A stretch of DNA of 64,000 bases from Mesorhizobium sp. Pch-S (GTDB lineage: Bacteria > Pseudomonadota > Alphaproteobacteria > Rhizobiales > Rhizobiaceae), in assembly GCF_004136315.1 (NCBI RefSeq), contig NZ_CP029562.1, positions 496,001-560,000 on the forward strand, read 5' to 3'. The notes beneath the pieces were generated by a model. It was not told the DNA's origin. It saw only the letters and a list, made by a program, of their open reading frames with translations, and made no database searches. Below are positions 1-8,777 of the stretch, piece by piece (positions within the stretch are counted from its first letter, which is position 1; every line of letters starts with the position of its first letter). Made by a program: the position numbers and the translations under genes.

Positions 1-131
1 GTGCCGGGCTTGTCGGCGCGCCAGCCGCCGAAGGCAGCCTCCCCTTTCAGAACCTCGGACTGCTGGGCGAGAGCCAGAGACACAGGCGCTACGAAGAACG
101 GAACCAGCAAGGCTGCAACGGCACGTTTCAC
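1..131 (-). CDS. PQQ-dependent (sorbosone-type) sugar dehydrogenase, N-terminal part only
   Basis: A partial gene runs off the left edge of the window; only the first 43 codons are present. It starts with GTG at 131, preceded by a strong GGAGG about 7 bases upstream; the two ATGs just upstream are in a frame that stops at once. The translation is a signal peptide (KR, then a hydrophobic run ending ALA) followed by QQSEVLKGEAAFGGWRADKP, which resembles the mature start of rhizobial L-sorbosone/PQQ sugar dehydrogenases, periplasmic beta-propeller enzymes. The assignment rests on this short stretch from memory of the family, so the catalytic region cannot be judged. Confidence 0.55.
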   Translation of the reverse strand, partial: MKRAVAALLVPFFVAPVSLALAQQSEVLKGEAAFGGWRADKPG

Positions 132-214
132 ATCATCCTCCTTCGCCCACCAAGGGGAAGATAGGATGGGAGACGCATCGGCGCATCACAACTGACCGTG
201 AAAAGATGTAGCCG

Positions 215-409
215 TCAGGCTTCCGCGCCGAAGCCGGCTTCCAGCCTCTGTTCCAGTTCGACAAGGTCGGCGGGCAGCGGCAGCCCGAGCGCGCGCAGTT
301 CGGAGAATTTCTCGCGCAACTGTTCCTGGATTTCGTGCTCGTCTTCCGGCTGATTGACCATCTCCTGCAGAAGCAGGCTGATGCGGGCCTTGATCTCTTC
401 CAGCGCCAT
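215..409 (-). CDS. Small conserved hypothetical protein
   Basis: A 64-residue acidic, probably helical protein rich in Glu, Gln and Leu, with no membrane segment or signal peptide. It follows hrcA on the same strand after about 30 bases and may be co-transcribed with it. The ATG at 409 has GGAGGGA a few bases upstream, which supports a real gene. I do not recognise a named family. In many relatives grpE follows hrcA; this protein is far too short to be GrpE. Confidence 0.6.
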   Translation of the reverse strand: MALEEIKARISLLLQEMVNQPEDEHEIQEQLREKFSELRALGLPLPADLVELEQRLEAGFGAEA

Positions 410-440
410 GGTGTTCCCTCCTGGCTGGCAGTCTCAGCTA

Positions 441-1526
441 TTATCGCAGCATGCGCGAAATCAGCTGCGCCGTATAGTCCACCATCGGCACAATCCGGGC
501 ATAGTTGAGGCGCGTCGGACCGATGACACCGAGGGCGCCGACGACGCGTGCATCCTTGTCGCGGTAAGGAGCGACGACCAGCGACGAGCCCGACAGCGAA
601 AACAGCTTGTTTTCCGAGCCGATGAAGATACGCACACCCGATCCCTGTTCGGCGAGGTCGAGCAGCTGGATCAGCCCGTCCTGCGCCTCCATGTCCTCGA
701 ACAGGCGCTTCAGCAGCTCGATGTCGGCCTGGGCGGTGACATTTTCGAGCAGATTGGCGCGACCACGCACGATGAGGCGTGCCGGCAGGCCGCTCTCGGC
801 ACCGGCCCAGACGGCGAGGCCCTTTTCGACCAGATCCTGCGACAGCGCATCAAGCGCAGTGCGGGTTTCTTCCTTCAGCCGGGAAATTTCGCCGCGTGCT
901 TCGGCCAGCGTGCGGCCGCGGATATGAGCGTTGAGAAAATTCGATGCCTCATGCAATTGTGACAGCGTGATGCCGGCCGGCAGGTCGATGACACGGTTTT
1001 CGACATCACCGCCATGAGAAACCAGCACCGCCAGGGCCTTGCCCGGCTCCAGCTGGATGAACTCGATGTGCTTCAGTGCCACTTCCGCCTTTGCGGCCAG
1101 GACCAGTCCGGCACCACGCGACATGCCCGACAGCATCTGGCTGGCTTCCGTCAGCATGTGTTCGAGCGACATGCCCTCGCCCGAAGCCTTGACCTGCGTC
1201 TCGATGGAACGGCGCTCGTCGTCGGTGAGATCACCGAACTCCATGAAGGCATCAACGAAGAAACGCAGGCCCTGCTGGGTCGGCAGCCGTCCGGCAGAAA
1301 TGTGCGGTGCGTAGATCAGGCCGAGATGCTCGAGGTCGCTCATGACATTGCGGATCGTGGCCGGTGACAGCGACGAAGGCAGGATGCGCGACAGGGAGCG
1401 TGAGCCGACCGGCTCGCCGTCCCTGAGATAGGATTCGACGATGCGCCGGAAGATGTCGCGCGAGCGTATGTCGAGCGGCTGGAAGGCCGGCGATTGCATG
1501 ATCGGATCGACGATGGGTTTGGTCAT
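441..1526 (-). CDS. hrcA: HrcA, heat-inducible transcription repressor
   Basis: HrcA represses chaperone genes by binding CIRCE operators and is kept active by GroEL. The 361-residue product has the usual length. It opens with a winged-helix region (about residues 15-85, including [20 protein letters not shown]) followed by the GAF-like and dimerisation domains, ending in the typical [14 protein letters not shown] chose the ATG at 1526 over the upstream in-frame ATG at 1565 because MTKPIVDP is a typical start. It is divergent from rph. No CIRCE palindrome was found in the intergenic gap, so HrcA may not control itself here; a heat-shock-like promoter lies upstream instead. Confidence 0.97.
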   Translation of the reverse strand: MTKPIVDPIMQSPAFQPLDIRSRDIFRRIVESYLRDGEPVGSRSLSRILPSSLSPATIRNVMSDLEHLGLIYAPHISAGRLPTQQGLRFFVDAFMEFGDLTDDERRSIETQVKASGEGMSLEHMLTEASQMLSGMSRGAGLVLAAKAEVALKHIEFIQLEPGKALAVLVSHGGDVENRVIDLPAGITLSQLHEASNFLNAHIRGRTLAEARGEISRLKEETRTALDALSQDLVEKGLAVWAGAESGLPARLIVRGRANLLENVTAQADIELLKRLFEDMEAQDGLIQLLDLAEQGSGVRIFIGSENKLFSLSGSSLVVAPYRDKDARVVGALGVIGPTRLNYARIVPMVDYTAQLISRMLR

Positions 1527-1552
1527 CGGGCACAAGATCTCCAGGGCCAAGG

Positions 1553-1580
1553 ATATAGATTGCAACCGGGGCGACGCAAG
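1553..1580 (-). promoter_or_regulatory. Candidate sigma-32-type promoter for hrcA
   Basis: Read on the minus strand, CTTG (1580-1577) is followed after 17 bases by TCTATAT (1559-1553), close to the alphaproteobacterial RpoH consensus CTTG-N17-CYTATNT with one mismatch. It lies about 27 bases upstream of the hrcA start. This is a pattern match only. Confidence 0.4.
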
Positions 1581-1660
1581 CGACCCGTTTTCCTTTGCGC
1601 CCGATCCTGCATGGGGCTACAAGCCGGCCACGACTCCAAAACCAAGAAGAAAGAGCTTTG

Positions 1661-2377
1661 ATGCGCCCCTCCAAACGCCAGCCTGATGAAATGCGTGCGA
1701 TCTCCTTCGAGCGCGGCGTTTCCAAGCACGCCGAAGGTTCCTGCCTGGTGAAATTCGGTGACACGCATGTGCTGTGTACGGCCAGCCTGGAGGAGAAGGT
1801 ACCGGGCTGGATGCGCAACTCCGGCAAGGGCTGGGTGACGGCCGAGTACGGCATGCTGCCGCGTTCGACCGGCGACCGCATGCGCCGCGAGGCTTCCGCC
1901 GGCAAGCAGGGCGGCCGCACGCTGGAAATCCAGCGCCTGATCGGCCGCAGCCTGCGCGCCGTGGTGGACATGCAGGCACTGGGCGAGGTGCAGATCACCG
2001 TCGACTGCGACGTCATCCAGGCCGACGGCGGCACCCGCACGGCGTCCATCACCGGTGGCTGGGTGGCGCTCCATGATTGCCTGCGCTGGATGGAAGCACG
2101 CCAGATGGTGAAGCTGGACAAGGTGCTGAAGGACCACGTCGCTGCCATTTCCTGCGGCATCCATGACGGCCAGCCGGTCATAGACCTCGACTATCTCGAG
2201 GATTCTTCGGCCGGTACCGATGCCAATTTCGTCATGACCGGCAAGGGCGGCATCGTTGAAATCCAGGGCACCGCCGAAGGCGAGCCCTTCTCGGAAGAGC
2301 AGTTCTCGGCACTGATGGGGCTGGCCAAGAAGGGTATTTCCCGGCTGGTGTCCCTGCAGCAGATGGCGGTGGCGTGA
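1661..2377 (+). CDS. rph: Ribonuclease PH
   Basis: RNase PH is a phosphate-dependent 3'-to-5' exoribonuclease that trims tRNA precursors. The product is 238 residues, the same length as the E. coli enzyme. It carries the family start [12 protein letters not shown], the catalytic region [19 protein letters not shown] and the C-terminal motif [16 protein letters not shown]. The ATG at 1661 follows an AAGAAAGAG stretch. It is the first gene of a plus-strand series (rph, VOC, rdgB, hemW) with very short gaps, probably one operon. Confidence 0.97.
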   Translation: MRPSKRQPDEMRAISFERGVSKHAEGSCLVKFGDTHVLCTASLEEKVPGWMRNSGKGWVTAEYGMLPRSTGDRMRREASAGKQGGRTLEIQRLIGRSLRAVVDMQALGEVQITVDCDVIQADGGTRTASITGGWVALHDCLRWMEARQMVKLDKVLKDHVAAISCGIHDGQPVIDLDYLEDSSAGTDANFVMTGKGGIVEIQGTAEGEPFSEEQFSALMGLAKKGISRLVSLQQMAVA

Positions 2378-2383
2378 GGCGTG

Positions 2384-2794
2384 ATGCAGCCTGCCGCCAT
2401 CCTTGAATCCGCGCTCTACGTAACCGATCTGGAGGCGGCGGAGGCGTTCTATGCCGACATCATCGGCCTCGAGCGGATCGGCAAGGTGGCGGCCCGGCAT
2501 GTGTTTTTTCGCTGCGGACAGGGCGTGCTGTTGCTGTTCAACGCGGAAGCGACAAGGCACCCACCGGCGCCCGACGCACGCCTGCCAGTGCCGCCGCATG
2601 GCACGGCCGGACAAGGACATCTGTGTTTTTCAGCCAATGCCGAGGAACTCGATCGCTGGAAAGCCCATCTGACGGCGCATGGCATCGCCATCGAGGCCGA
2701 ATTCGAATGGCCGCAAGGTGGCCGTTCCATCTATCTGCGCGACCCTTCCGGCAACTCGCTGGAATTCGCCGAACCGAAAATCTGGAAGCTGTAA
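2384..2794 (+). CDS. VOC-family (glyoxalase/bleomycin resistance-like) protein
   Basis: A 136-residue protein of the vicinal oxygen chelate superfamily. It starts with the beta-alpha-beta pattern ILESALYVTDLEAAEAFYAD and ends with the characteristic IYLRDPSGNSLEFAEPK; the Glu in that last motif is a likely metal ligand. A GTG at 2381 lies directly before the ATG at 2384, and either could be the start. It sits 6 bases after rph and its stop abuts rdgB, so it is probably co-transcribed. The substrate cannot be told from sequence. Confidence 0.85.
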   Translation: MQPAAILESALYVTDLEAAEAFYADIIGLERIGKVAARHVFFRCGQGVLLLFNAEATRHPPAPDARLPVPPHGTAGQGHLCFSANAEELDRWKAHLTAHGIAIEAEFEWPQGGRSIYLRDPSGNSLEFAEPKIWKL

Positions 2795-3442
2795 ATGCAT
2801 TCGCTCGATGGAAAGAAGATCGTCGTCGCCAGCCACAACGCCGGCAAGCTGAAGGAATTCGCCGACCTGATGGCGCCTTTCGGCTTCGAGGCGAAGTCGG
2901 CCAAGGAATACGGCCTGCCGGAACCTGACGAGACCGGCACGACCTTCGAGCAGAACGCCTACATCAAGGCACTTGCCGCCGCGCAGGCGACCGGCCTGCC
3001 GGCGCTTTCGGACGATTCCGGGCTGTGCGTCGACGCGCTCGACGGAGCCCCCGGCGTCTATACCGCCAACTGGGCCGAAAAGGCCGACGGCAGCCGCGAC
3101 TTCGGCATGGCGATGCAGAAGACCGAAGATGCGCTCCAGGAAGTGAAGGCGACTGAACCGGCTCAGCGCACGGGACGTTTCGTTGCCGTCATCTGCCTGG
3201 CCTTCCCCGACGGGGAAGCCGAATATTATCGCGGGGAAGCAGAAGGCATCCTGGTGTGGCCGCCGCGTGGCGAACTCGGCTTCGGTTATGATCCGGTGTT
3301 CCGGCCCGATGGCCACGACAAGACCTTCGGCGAAATGACCGCCGAGCAGAAACACGGTTGGAAACCCGGACAGCCCGAGGCGCTGTCGCACCGCGCCCGC
3401 GCCTTCCAGAAGTTCGCCCGCGCTAGGCTGGGTTCGGCCTGA
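2795..3442 (+). CDS. rdgB: RdgB/HAM1-type XTP/dITP pyrophosphatase
   Basis: This enzyme removes non-canonical purine nucleotides (XTP, dITP, ITP) by hydrolysis to the monophosphate. The 215-residue product has the HAM1 signatures [10 protein letters not shown] near the N-terminus and [20 protein letters not shown] in the middle, and the C-terminal FGYDPVF...K.F.EM...K...SHR pattern. It starts immediately after the stop of the VOC gene, and its TGA overlaps the ATG of hemW (ATGA), which points to translational coupling. Confidence 0.96.
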   Translation: MHSLDGKKIVVASHNAGKLKEFADLMAPFGFEAKSAKEYGLPEPDETGTTFEQNAYIKALAAAQATGLPALSDDSGLCVDALDGAPGVYTANWAEKADGSRDFGMAMQKTEDALQEVKATEPAQRTGRFVAVICLAFPDGEAEYYRGEAEGILVWPPRGELGFGYDPVFRPDGHDKTFGEMTAEQKHGWKPGQPEALSHRARAFQKFARARLGSA

Positions 3443-4599
3443 TGCTGCTGGATCGGTCGCCCGGCTTCGGCGTCTACATCCATTGGCCGTTCTGCGCGGC
3501 CAAGTGCCCTTACTGCGACTTCAACAGCCATGTCCGGCACCAGCCTGTGGACCAGGAGCGCTATGCGCGCGCTTTCGAGGCAGAGCTTGCCACGATGCGC
3601 GAGCGCACCGGTCCGCGCGAGGTGACCAGCATTTTCCTCGGCGGCGGCACGCCATCGCTGATGAAACCCGAAACGGTCGGTGCCGTTCTTGACGCCGTGG
3701 CCAAAAACTGGACGGTGCCGGCCGGCATCGAAGTGACGCTGGAAGCCAACCCCTCCTCCGTCGAGGCCGAACGCTTCCGTGGCTATCGCAGCGCCGGCGT
3801 CAACCGCGTTTCGCTCGGCGTGCAGGCGCTGAATGACCGCGACCTGAAATTCCTCGGCCGGCTGCACAATGTCGAAGAGGCGCTGCATGCCATCGGGCTC
3901 GCGCGCGAAATCTTTCCGCGGCTCTCCTTCGACCTGATCTATGCTCGTCCCGGCCAGACGCCGGAGGCCTGGGAAGCGGAACTCGAGGAAGCGATCGGCT
4001 ACGCCGCCGACCATCTGTCGCTCTATCAGCTGACGATCGAGGAAGGCACGCCCTTCCACATGCTGCATGCGGCAAAGAAGTTCGAAATCCCGGATGGCGA
4101 CCACGCAGCCGATCTCTATCAGCTGACACAGGAGATCACCGCGGCGCGCGGCCTGCCGGCCTACGAGATCTCCAACCATGCCAAGCCAGGTGCCGAAAGC
4201 CGGCACAACCTGACCTACTGGCGTTATGGCGAATATGTCGGTGTCGGCCCAGGCGCGCATGGCCGCTTCGTCGAAAAGGCCACGCGCGTGGTGACGGTCG
4301 CGGAGAAGGTGCCTGAAACCTGGCTGGATCTGGTCGAAACCAGAGGCCACGGCGTCACCGGAGGCGAAATCCTCACCCGTTCGGAAGAGGCCGACGAATT
4401 CCTGCTGATGGGGCTGCGTCTCGCCGAAGGCATCGATCTTGCCCGCTACGAACAATATTCCGGCCGGGCCCTGCCCTCGGGTCGGCTTTCGATCCTGCAG
4501 GAGGAAGGGCTGGTCGCATCGATCGGCAACTCGCGCCTGCGTGCCACACCGGCCGGCATGATCGTGCTGGATGCCGTGGTCGCGGATCTGGCACGATAG
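3442..4599 (+). CDS. hemW: HemW, radical-SAM heme chaperone
   Basis: This belongs to the HemN-like radical SAM family; HemW members bind heme and do not act as coproporphyrinogen oxidase. The 385-residue product begins with YIHWPFCAAKCPYCDFNSHV, containing the CxxxCxxC that ligates the 4Fe-4S cluster. GGGTPSL follows about residue 70 and the HemN C-terminal domain is present. The N-terminal cysteine extension of true HemN is absent, which favours HemW. It overlaps rdgB by one base. Confidence 0.93.
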   Translation: MLLDRSPGFGVYIHWPFCAAKCPYCDFNSHVRHQPVDQERYARAFEAELATMRERTGPREVTSIFLGGGTPSLMKPETVGAVLDAVAKNWTVPAGIEVTLEANPSSVEAERFRGYRSAGVNRVSLGVQALNDRDLKFLGRLHNVEEALHAIGLAREIFPRLSFDLIYARPGQTPEAWEAELEEAIGYAADHLSLYQLTIEEGTPFHMLHAAKKFEIPDGDHAADLYQLTQEITAARGLPAYEISNHAKPGAESRHNLTYWRYGEYVGVGPGAHGRFVEKATRVVTVAEKVPETWLDLVETRGHGVTGGEILTRSEEADEFLLMGLRLAEGIDLARYEQYSGRALPSGRLSILQEEGLVASIGNSRLRATPAGMIVLDAVVADLAR

Positions 4600-4606
4600 A
4601 GCGGCA

Positions 4607-4939
4607 ATGAAGACGGTCCTCTTCGTCTGCAGCCAGAACCGGTTGCGCAGCCCGACCGCAGAGCAGATTTTCTCGACCCGCCAGGACCTCGAAGTCTCCT
4701 CGGCTGGCACCAACAACGATGCCGAGAACCCGCTGACGCCCGAACTGGTGTCATGGGCCGACATCATTTTTGTTATGGAAAAATCCCACCGCAACAAATT
4801 GATGCGGAAATATCGGGCTCACGCAAAAAATGCCCGTGTGATCTGTCTCGACATTCCCGACGACTACGAGTTCATGGATCCGACGCTGGTGCGGCTGCTC
4901 GAAACGCGCGTTTCGCGCTATCTCGGCCCTCCGGGATAG
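4607..4939 (+). CDS. Short low-molecular-weight tyrosine phosphatase-family protein
   Basis: A 110-residue protein with a CX5R phosphatase loop close to the N-terminus (VLFVCSQNRLRSPTAE) and a likely general-acid region (DIPDDYEFMDP) near the C-terminus. It is shorter than the usual roughly 150 residues of LMW-PTPs and represents the compact bacterial subgroup. I chose the ATG at 4607 because MKTVLFVC is the natural beta-strand start; an in-frame ATG at 4571 lies inside hemW. It follows hemW by 7 bases. The substrate is unknown. Confidence 0.8.
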   Translation: MKTVLFVCSQNRLRSPTAEQIFSTRQDLEVSSAGTNNDAENPLTPELVSWADIIFVMEKSHRNKLMRKYRAHAKNARVICLDIPDDYEFMDPTLVRLLETRVSRYLGPPG

Positions 4940-4948
4940 CGTCGCAGC

Positions 4949-5131
4949 CTAAGCGTGATGCTTGGGGGTCTTGACCCGCTCTTTTTCGGCAAAGAGTTCG
5001 CGACCCGGCTTCAGCTCGTCCTTGCCGTGACGGTGATCGCCGTTTTCATCGCCGGAGGATTGAGAAGAACCCGTCTCGCGCGCGCTGCGCGCTTCCAGCT
5101 GGGACATGCAGGCATCGAAATGATTGGGCAT
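4949..5131 (-). CDS. Small hydrophilic hypothetical protein
   Basis: A 60-residue charged protein without recognisable domains. The start at 5131 is preceded on the minus strand by GGAAG at a 6-base spacing, which is the main support for it being real. It is convergent with the phosphatase gene and divergent from rsmI. I do not recognise the family; it could still be a chance ORF. Confidence 0.4.
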   Translation of the reverse strand: MPNHFDACMSQLEARSARETGSSQSSGDENGDHRHGKDELKPGRELFAEKERVKTPKHHA

Positions 5132-5261
5132 CGTGTGCTTCCAGAATCACCCTTGAATTCCGCCGCGCCCTGTGTGCTGCGGCCCTGTGGCAAAGGTGTG
5201 GCGGCGCGCGACTTTTGCAAGTCTTGGCCACCCGTGCCAAACAAGGCCCACCGGAGGGCGC

Positions 5262-6164
5262 ATGAACGGCGAAACAACCAGGAAGACCTATGTGATCGGG
5301 CAGACGGAGCTCACTGCCCGGCCGCTTGAGACGGCGCTCTATCTGGTCGCTACACCGATCGGCAACCTGGCCGACATCACTCTGCGCGCCCTGGAAACAC
5401 TGGCCTCGGCCGATCTCGTCGCCTGCGAGGACACGCGTGTTTCGCGCGTGCTTCTGGAGCGCTACGGCATCCGGCGCCGCACCACTGCCTACCACGAGCA
5501 CAATGCTGCGGAGGCTGGTCCAAAATTGATTGCAGCCCTCGAACAGGGACAAAGCGTCGCGCTGATTTCGGATGCCGGCACGCCGCTGGTTTCCGATCCC
5601 GGCTACCGGCTGGTCGGCGAAGCGATCGAGCGTGGCATTCGCGTCGTGCCGATACCCGGCCCTTCGGCGCCACTTGCCGCGCTGACCGCCTCCGGCCTGC
5701 CCTCCGACACCTTCCTCTTCGCAGGCTTCCTGCCGGCCAAGACTGGCCAGCGCCAGACGCGCCTGGAAGAGCTGAAGGCCGTGCCGGCGACTTTGATCTT
5801 CTTCGAGTCGCCGCGGCGGCTGGCTGAAACGCTGGGTGCGATGGCGGAGGTTCTGGGCGGTACACGCCAGGCTGCGATCGGGCGCGAACTGACCAAGACC
5901 TTCGAGGAAATGCGGCCCGGCACACTGGCCGAGCTTGCCGCGCACTACGCAGCCGCCGACACGCCGAAAGGCGAGATCGTCATCTGTGTCGGCCCGCCGG
6001 TGGCAAGAACCGAAGGTCCGGCGGACATAGACCGGTTGCTTCTTTCACTTGCGGCGGAAATGCCAACTTCCAAGGCAGCGGCAGAGGCAGCGAAGATGAC
6101 CGGCGGACAGAAGCAGGTGCTTTACCGCAGGCTGCTGGAACTGAAGGAAGCGAGCGGTGGCTGA
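5262..6164 (+). CDS. rsmI: RsmI, 16S rRNA (cytidine-1402-2'-O)-methyltransferase
   Basis: RsmI methylates the ribose of C1402 in the decoding centre of 16S rRNA using S-adenosylmethionine. The 300-residue product has the family motifs [25 protein letters not shown], the repeated [13 protein letters not shown] and PGPSA. The ATG at 5262 is preceded by GGAGGG, while the upstream in-frame ATG at 5172 lacks support. The 3' end overlaps yraN by 8 bases, a pairing commonly seen in proteobacteria. Confidence 0.96.
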   Translation: MNGETTRKTYVIGQTELTARPLETALYLVATPIGNLADITLRALETLASADLVACEDTRVSRVLLERYGIRRRTTAYHEHNAAEAGPKLIAALEQGQSVALISDAGTPLVSDPGYRLVGEAIERGIRVVPIPGPSAPLAALTASGLPSDTFLFAGFLPAKTGQRQTRLEELKAVPATLIFFESPRRLAETLGAMAEVLGGTRQAAIGRELTKTFEEMRPGTLAELAAHYAAADTPKGEIVICVGPPVARTEGPADIDRLLLSLAAEMPTSKAAAEAAKMTGGQKQVLYRRLLELKEASGG

Positions 6165-6531
6165 GGCCTCCGTCAGCAGGAAACGCAAATCCTACCGGCG
6201 GGGCCACCGCAGCGAATGGCTGGCCGCAATCGCCCTGACTTTCAAAGGCTATCGCATCCTCGCCCGCCGCTATCGCACCAGGCTCGGCGAGATCGACCTG
6301 ATTGCGCGGCGTGGCGACCTCGTGCTGATCGTTGAAGTGAAGGCGCGACGGACATTGAAGGAAGCGATGGAAGCCGTGCAATACGAATCCGAACATCGTA
6401 TCGAACGTGCCGCCGATCTGTGGCTGTCCCGGCAGCCGGACTTCGGCAAGCTTTCGGTGCGCTTCGACATGGTGGCCGTTCTGCCCTGGCGCTGGCCGGT
6501 GCATGTCGAGAACATCTTTCAGGGACACTAG
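6157..6531 (+). CDS. yraN: YraN/UPF0102-family protein
   Basis: A 124-residue member of the UPF0102 family, a predicted nuclease-like fold related to Holliday-junction resolvases, with no settled function. The core motif [21 protein letters not shown] contains the E...D...E-x-K residues of the PD-(D/E)XK superfamily. It starts with GTG inside the end of rsmI. Its TAG stop (6529-6531) is the first part of a CTAGAGC repeat end, so the repeat supplies the stop codon. Confidence 0.92.
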   Translation: MAEASVSRKRKSYRRGHRSEWLAAIALTFKGYRILARRYRTRLGEIDLIARRGDLVLIVEVKARRTLKEAMEAVQYESEHRIERAADLWLSRQPDFGKLSVRFDMVAVLPWRWPVHVENIFQGH

Positions 6532-6633
6532 AGCGTTTCCGTTTTTCACGGAAACGCGGAAACGCTCTAAGTTTTGTTTTCGCCGCATTTTTTGTAACGC
6601 CAAGTGATTCCACTTGGCTGCAAAATGCTCTAG
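6528..6633. repeat. Rhizobial palindromic element, copy A
   Basis: A 106-base element bounded by CTAGAGC (6528-6534) and GCTCTAG (6627-6633). The left part forms a hairpin (GAGCGTTTCCG against CGGAAACGC), followed by a T-rich spacer and a right hairpin around CCAAGTG...CACTTGG. It closely matches, in opposite orientation, the element at 13499-13602. It also provides the stop codon of yraN. Confidence 0.85.
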
Positions 6634-6734
6634 CAGGCGGGGTCTTTACCGTGACGGGAAATGCCCTTAACAGCGCTTCCCAACCTTGATTTCGCGCTGC
6701 CTCGCCGCAGTCGCCGATGCGAATGGAGCACCCG

Positions 6735-6965
6735 ATGAGCCTTCCCGACCGGTTGAGCAACGACCCGCGCAGCCCCTATTTCGACGCCGAAGTACTGGAG
6801 CGCGGTGTCGGCATCCTGTTCAACGGACGCGAGCGCGACGACGTCAGCGAATATTGCATCAGCGAAGGCTGGATTCGCGCGCCTGCCGGCAAGTCGAAAG
6901 ACCGCTTCGGCCAGCCGATCACCATCAAGCTCAAGGGCACGGTCGAAGCGTTCCCGAAGCCGTGA
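6735..6965 (+). CDS. DUF3297-family protein
   Basis: A 76-residue protein matching the DUF3297 pattern: DRLSxxPRSPYFD near the start, the RGVGILFNGRER stretch, then EYCISEGWIR and a C-terminal IKLKGTVEAF. The ATG at 6735 has GGAG 7 bases upstream; two earlier in-frame ATGs (6717, 6726) are less well placed. It stands alone downstream of repeat copy A and is convergent with the acylphosphatase gene. The function is unknown. Confidence 0.85.
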   Translation: MSLPDRLSNDPRSPYFDAEVLERGVGILFNGRERDDVSEYCISEGWIRAPAGKSKDRFGQPITIKLKGTVEAFPKP

Positions 6966-6983
6966 TGCAATCCGGGTGCCCGA

Positions 6984-7262
6984 TCAGCCAGTGATGTCGA
7001 AATCCGCCAGTGCATCCGACTTATCGGCAGGACTTGTCTCGACACTTTTGACGTGAGCGCCGGACGGTCCTTGCTGGAAGCGCTTCAGCATCCCGGCCAC
7101 GGCTTCGTTTGGACCGGCAATCAAGGCGCTGACCGAGCCGTCAGGCTCGTTGCGTACCCAGCCGCGCAGGCCAAGGTGCTGCGCCTCGCGTTGTGTCCAC
7201 GCGCGAAAGCCGACACCCTGAACGCGGCCGGCGACGCGGACGAGCACCGCCTGGCTGTTCAC
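6984..7262 (-). CDS. acyP: Acylphosphatase
   Basis: Acylphosphatases hydrolyse carboxyl-phosphate bonds such as acetyl-phosphate. The 92-residue product has the signature VRVAGRVQGVGFRAWTQREA with the catalytic Arg, the Asn-bearing GWVRNEPDGSV, and a beta-alpha-beta length typical of the family. It starts with GTG at 7262, overlapping the TGA of the P450 gene upstream (GTGA), so translation of the two is coupled. The functional link between them is unclear. Confidence 0.92.
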   Translation of the reverse strand: MNSQAVLVRVAGRVQGVGFRAWTQREAQHLGLRGWVRNEPDGSVSALIAGPNEAVAGMLKRFQQGPSGAHVKSVETSPADKSDALADFDITG

Positions 7263-8626
7263 CGTCTCACCACCCGCATCGGCAAACCACCCTCGGGCTG
7301 GGTTGTCAGCTTCTGGACCGGCCATGGTTTTGTCTCGGCCACCGTGTCGAAACGGTAGCGAGACAGAAGGACGGCGAGTGCGATGATCGCCTCCTGCATG
7401 GCGAAACTCGCCCCGATGCATACGCGCGGCCCTGCGCCGAATGGCAGGTATTGGAACCGATCCATCTTTTCCCGATTTCCGGGATGGAAACGCTCCGGCA
7501 TGAAGGCATCGGGATGGTCCCACAGCTTGCGATGGCGATGCACCACCCAGGGCATCACCAGGACAGCGGCGCGTGGCGGGATGTAGAGCCCGTTGAAGGT
7601 CTCCGCTTCGATCGGCTCGCGGTTGATTGACGGTGCCGGTGGGTAGAGCCGCAACGCCTCCTCGAAAACGGCGCGTGTGAGCGGCATGGCATCCAGCCAC
7701 TTCGTCGGATCCGTTTCGCACGCGAGAACAGCATCGATCTCGGCCTCCACCGGCTCCCGCTCCCAAGGCGCCTCGGCCAGGCAATACAGCGTCCAGCCGA
7801 GCGCACGCGCGGTCGTCTCGTGGCCGGCGCCGATGAAGGTGATGATGTTGTCCTCGACCTCGGCGCGGGTCAGCCCGTCCGGGCCTTCGGCCTTGAGCAG
7901 CAGGGTGAGAAAGTCCTGCGGTACGCCGTCCGGGTCGAGCTTCAGGCGTTCTTCGCGCATCAGCACGGTGTTGGCGACGATGTTGCGAAAATAGGCCAGC
8001 GACTTGCGACCACGGATACGGGTCAGCCTCGGCAACCAGTCCGGCGCACGCAGAAGGTCGAGTGGATCCACCCGCCCCATGGTCTCGAACAGCCGGTCGA
8101 TCTGGCTGGCGAAACTGCCTGGCTCGCCGGCAATTTCGTTCGAAAACAGGGTCTCTGCCAGGATCTCGTAGGTCAGCATGGTCATGTCGTGAGCGACGTC
8201 GGTGACCGTGCCATCCTCATAGCGATCGACGAACTCGTTCGTGCGCTTCAGCATCGGAGCAGCGAAGCCGAAGATGTGGCGCGGTGTGAACACCGGCGCC
8301 ATCGCCTTGCGCGAACGCTTCCACACATCGCCCTCGGCTGTGAGCAGGCCGTCGCGCAGGATGGGGCGCAGGATCTTCTGGCGCACCGTCGCCATCCTGT
8401 AGTTCCTGGCGTTGTCGACCAGCACGTGGCGGATCAGCGCCGGATCGTTGGCGACGACCAAAGGCCCGCCGATACCGGTCACCGAGATCCACGGCTCGTT
8501 GTAAGACGGCTCGCCCCACAGCTCGAGCGGATTGCGGTAGACAATGCGCATCATCTCCAGCGTCGAGGGCGGCTCCGTGCGCGGTTTCGGCGCCGGTGGG
8601 ACGAAGGGGGCTGGCTTGGTATCCAT
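7259..8626 (-). CDS. Cytochrome P450
   Basis: A 455-residue soluble bacterial P450. It shows the I-helix motif GAGHETTAR, the K-helix ExxR (EEALRLYPPAP) and the heme-binding loop FGAGPRVCIGASF, with the axial ligand at about Cys403. The layout, including the PFxPPxPxP-rich N-terminus and no membrane anchor, resembles CYP102-like heme domains or alphaproteobacterial fatty-acid-type P450s. I chose the ATG at 8626, which follows AGGAAG, rather than the in-frame ATG at 8677. No ferredoxin or reductase gene is nearby, so redox partners must be encoded elsewhere. Confidence 0.95.
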   Translation of the reverse strand: MDTKPAPFVPPAPKPRTEPPSTLEMMRIVYRNPLELWGEPSYNEPWISVTGIGGPLVVANDPALIRHVLVDNARNYRMATVRQKILRPILRDGLLTAEGDVWKRSRKAMAPVFTPRHIFGFAAPMLKRTNEFVDRYEDGTVTDVAHDMTMLTYEILAETLFSNEIAGEPGSFASQIDRLFETMGRVDPLDLLRAPDWLPRLTRIRGRKSLAYFRNIVANTVLMREERLKLDPDGVPQDFLTLLLKAEGPDGLTRAEVEDNIITFIGAGHETTARALGWTLYCLAEAPWEREPVEAEIDAVLACETDPTKWLDAMPLTRAVFEEALRLYPPAPSINREPIEAETFNGLYIPPRAAVLVMPWVVHRHRKLWDHPDAFMPERFHPGNREKMDRFQYLPFGAGPRVCIGASFAMQEAIIALAVLLSRYRFDTVAETKPWPVQKLTTQPEGGLPMRVVRR

Positions 8627-8777
8627 GACGTCTTCCTGACTGACCACAATGTAGTGGGCGCCAATAGCGGCGTCCATGCGGCGTGGCGGCGGTATCAGGC
8701 GAGCAACCCGTTTTGTACCTTGTACGAGCCAGCGCCGCTCCTACCTGTGAGACATCCGGTCCCAAGGAGTTTCACCC

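Noticed and set aside
3286..4797. A 503-codon minus-strand frame across rdgB, hemW and the phosphatase gene
   Set aside because: It crosses three well-supported plus-strand genes and is rich in Arg and Gln typical of antisense GC-rich frames.
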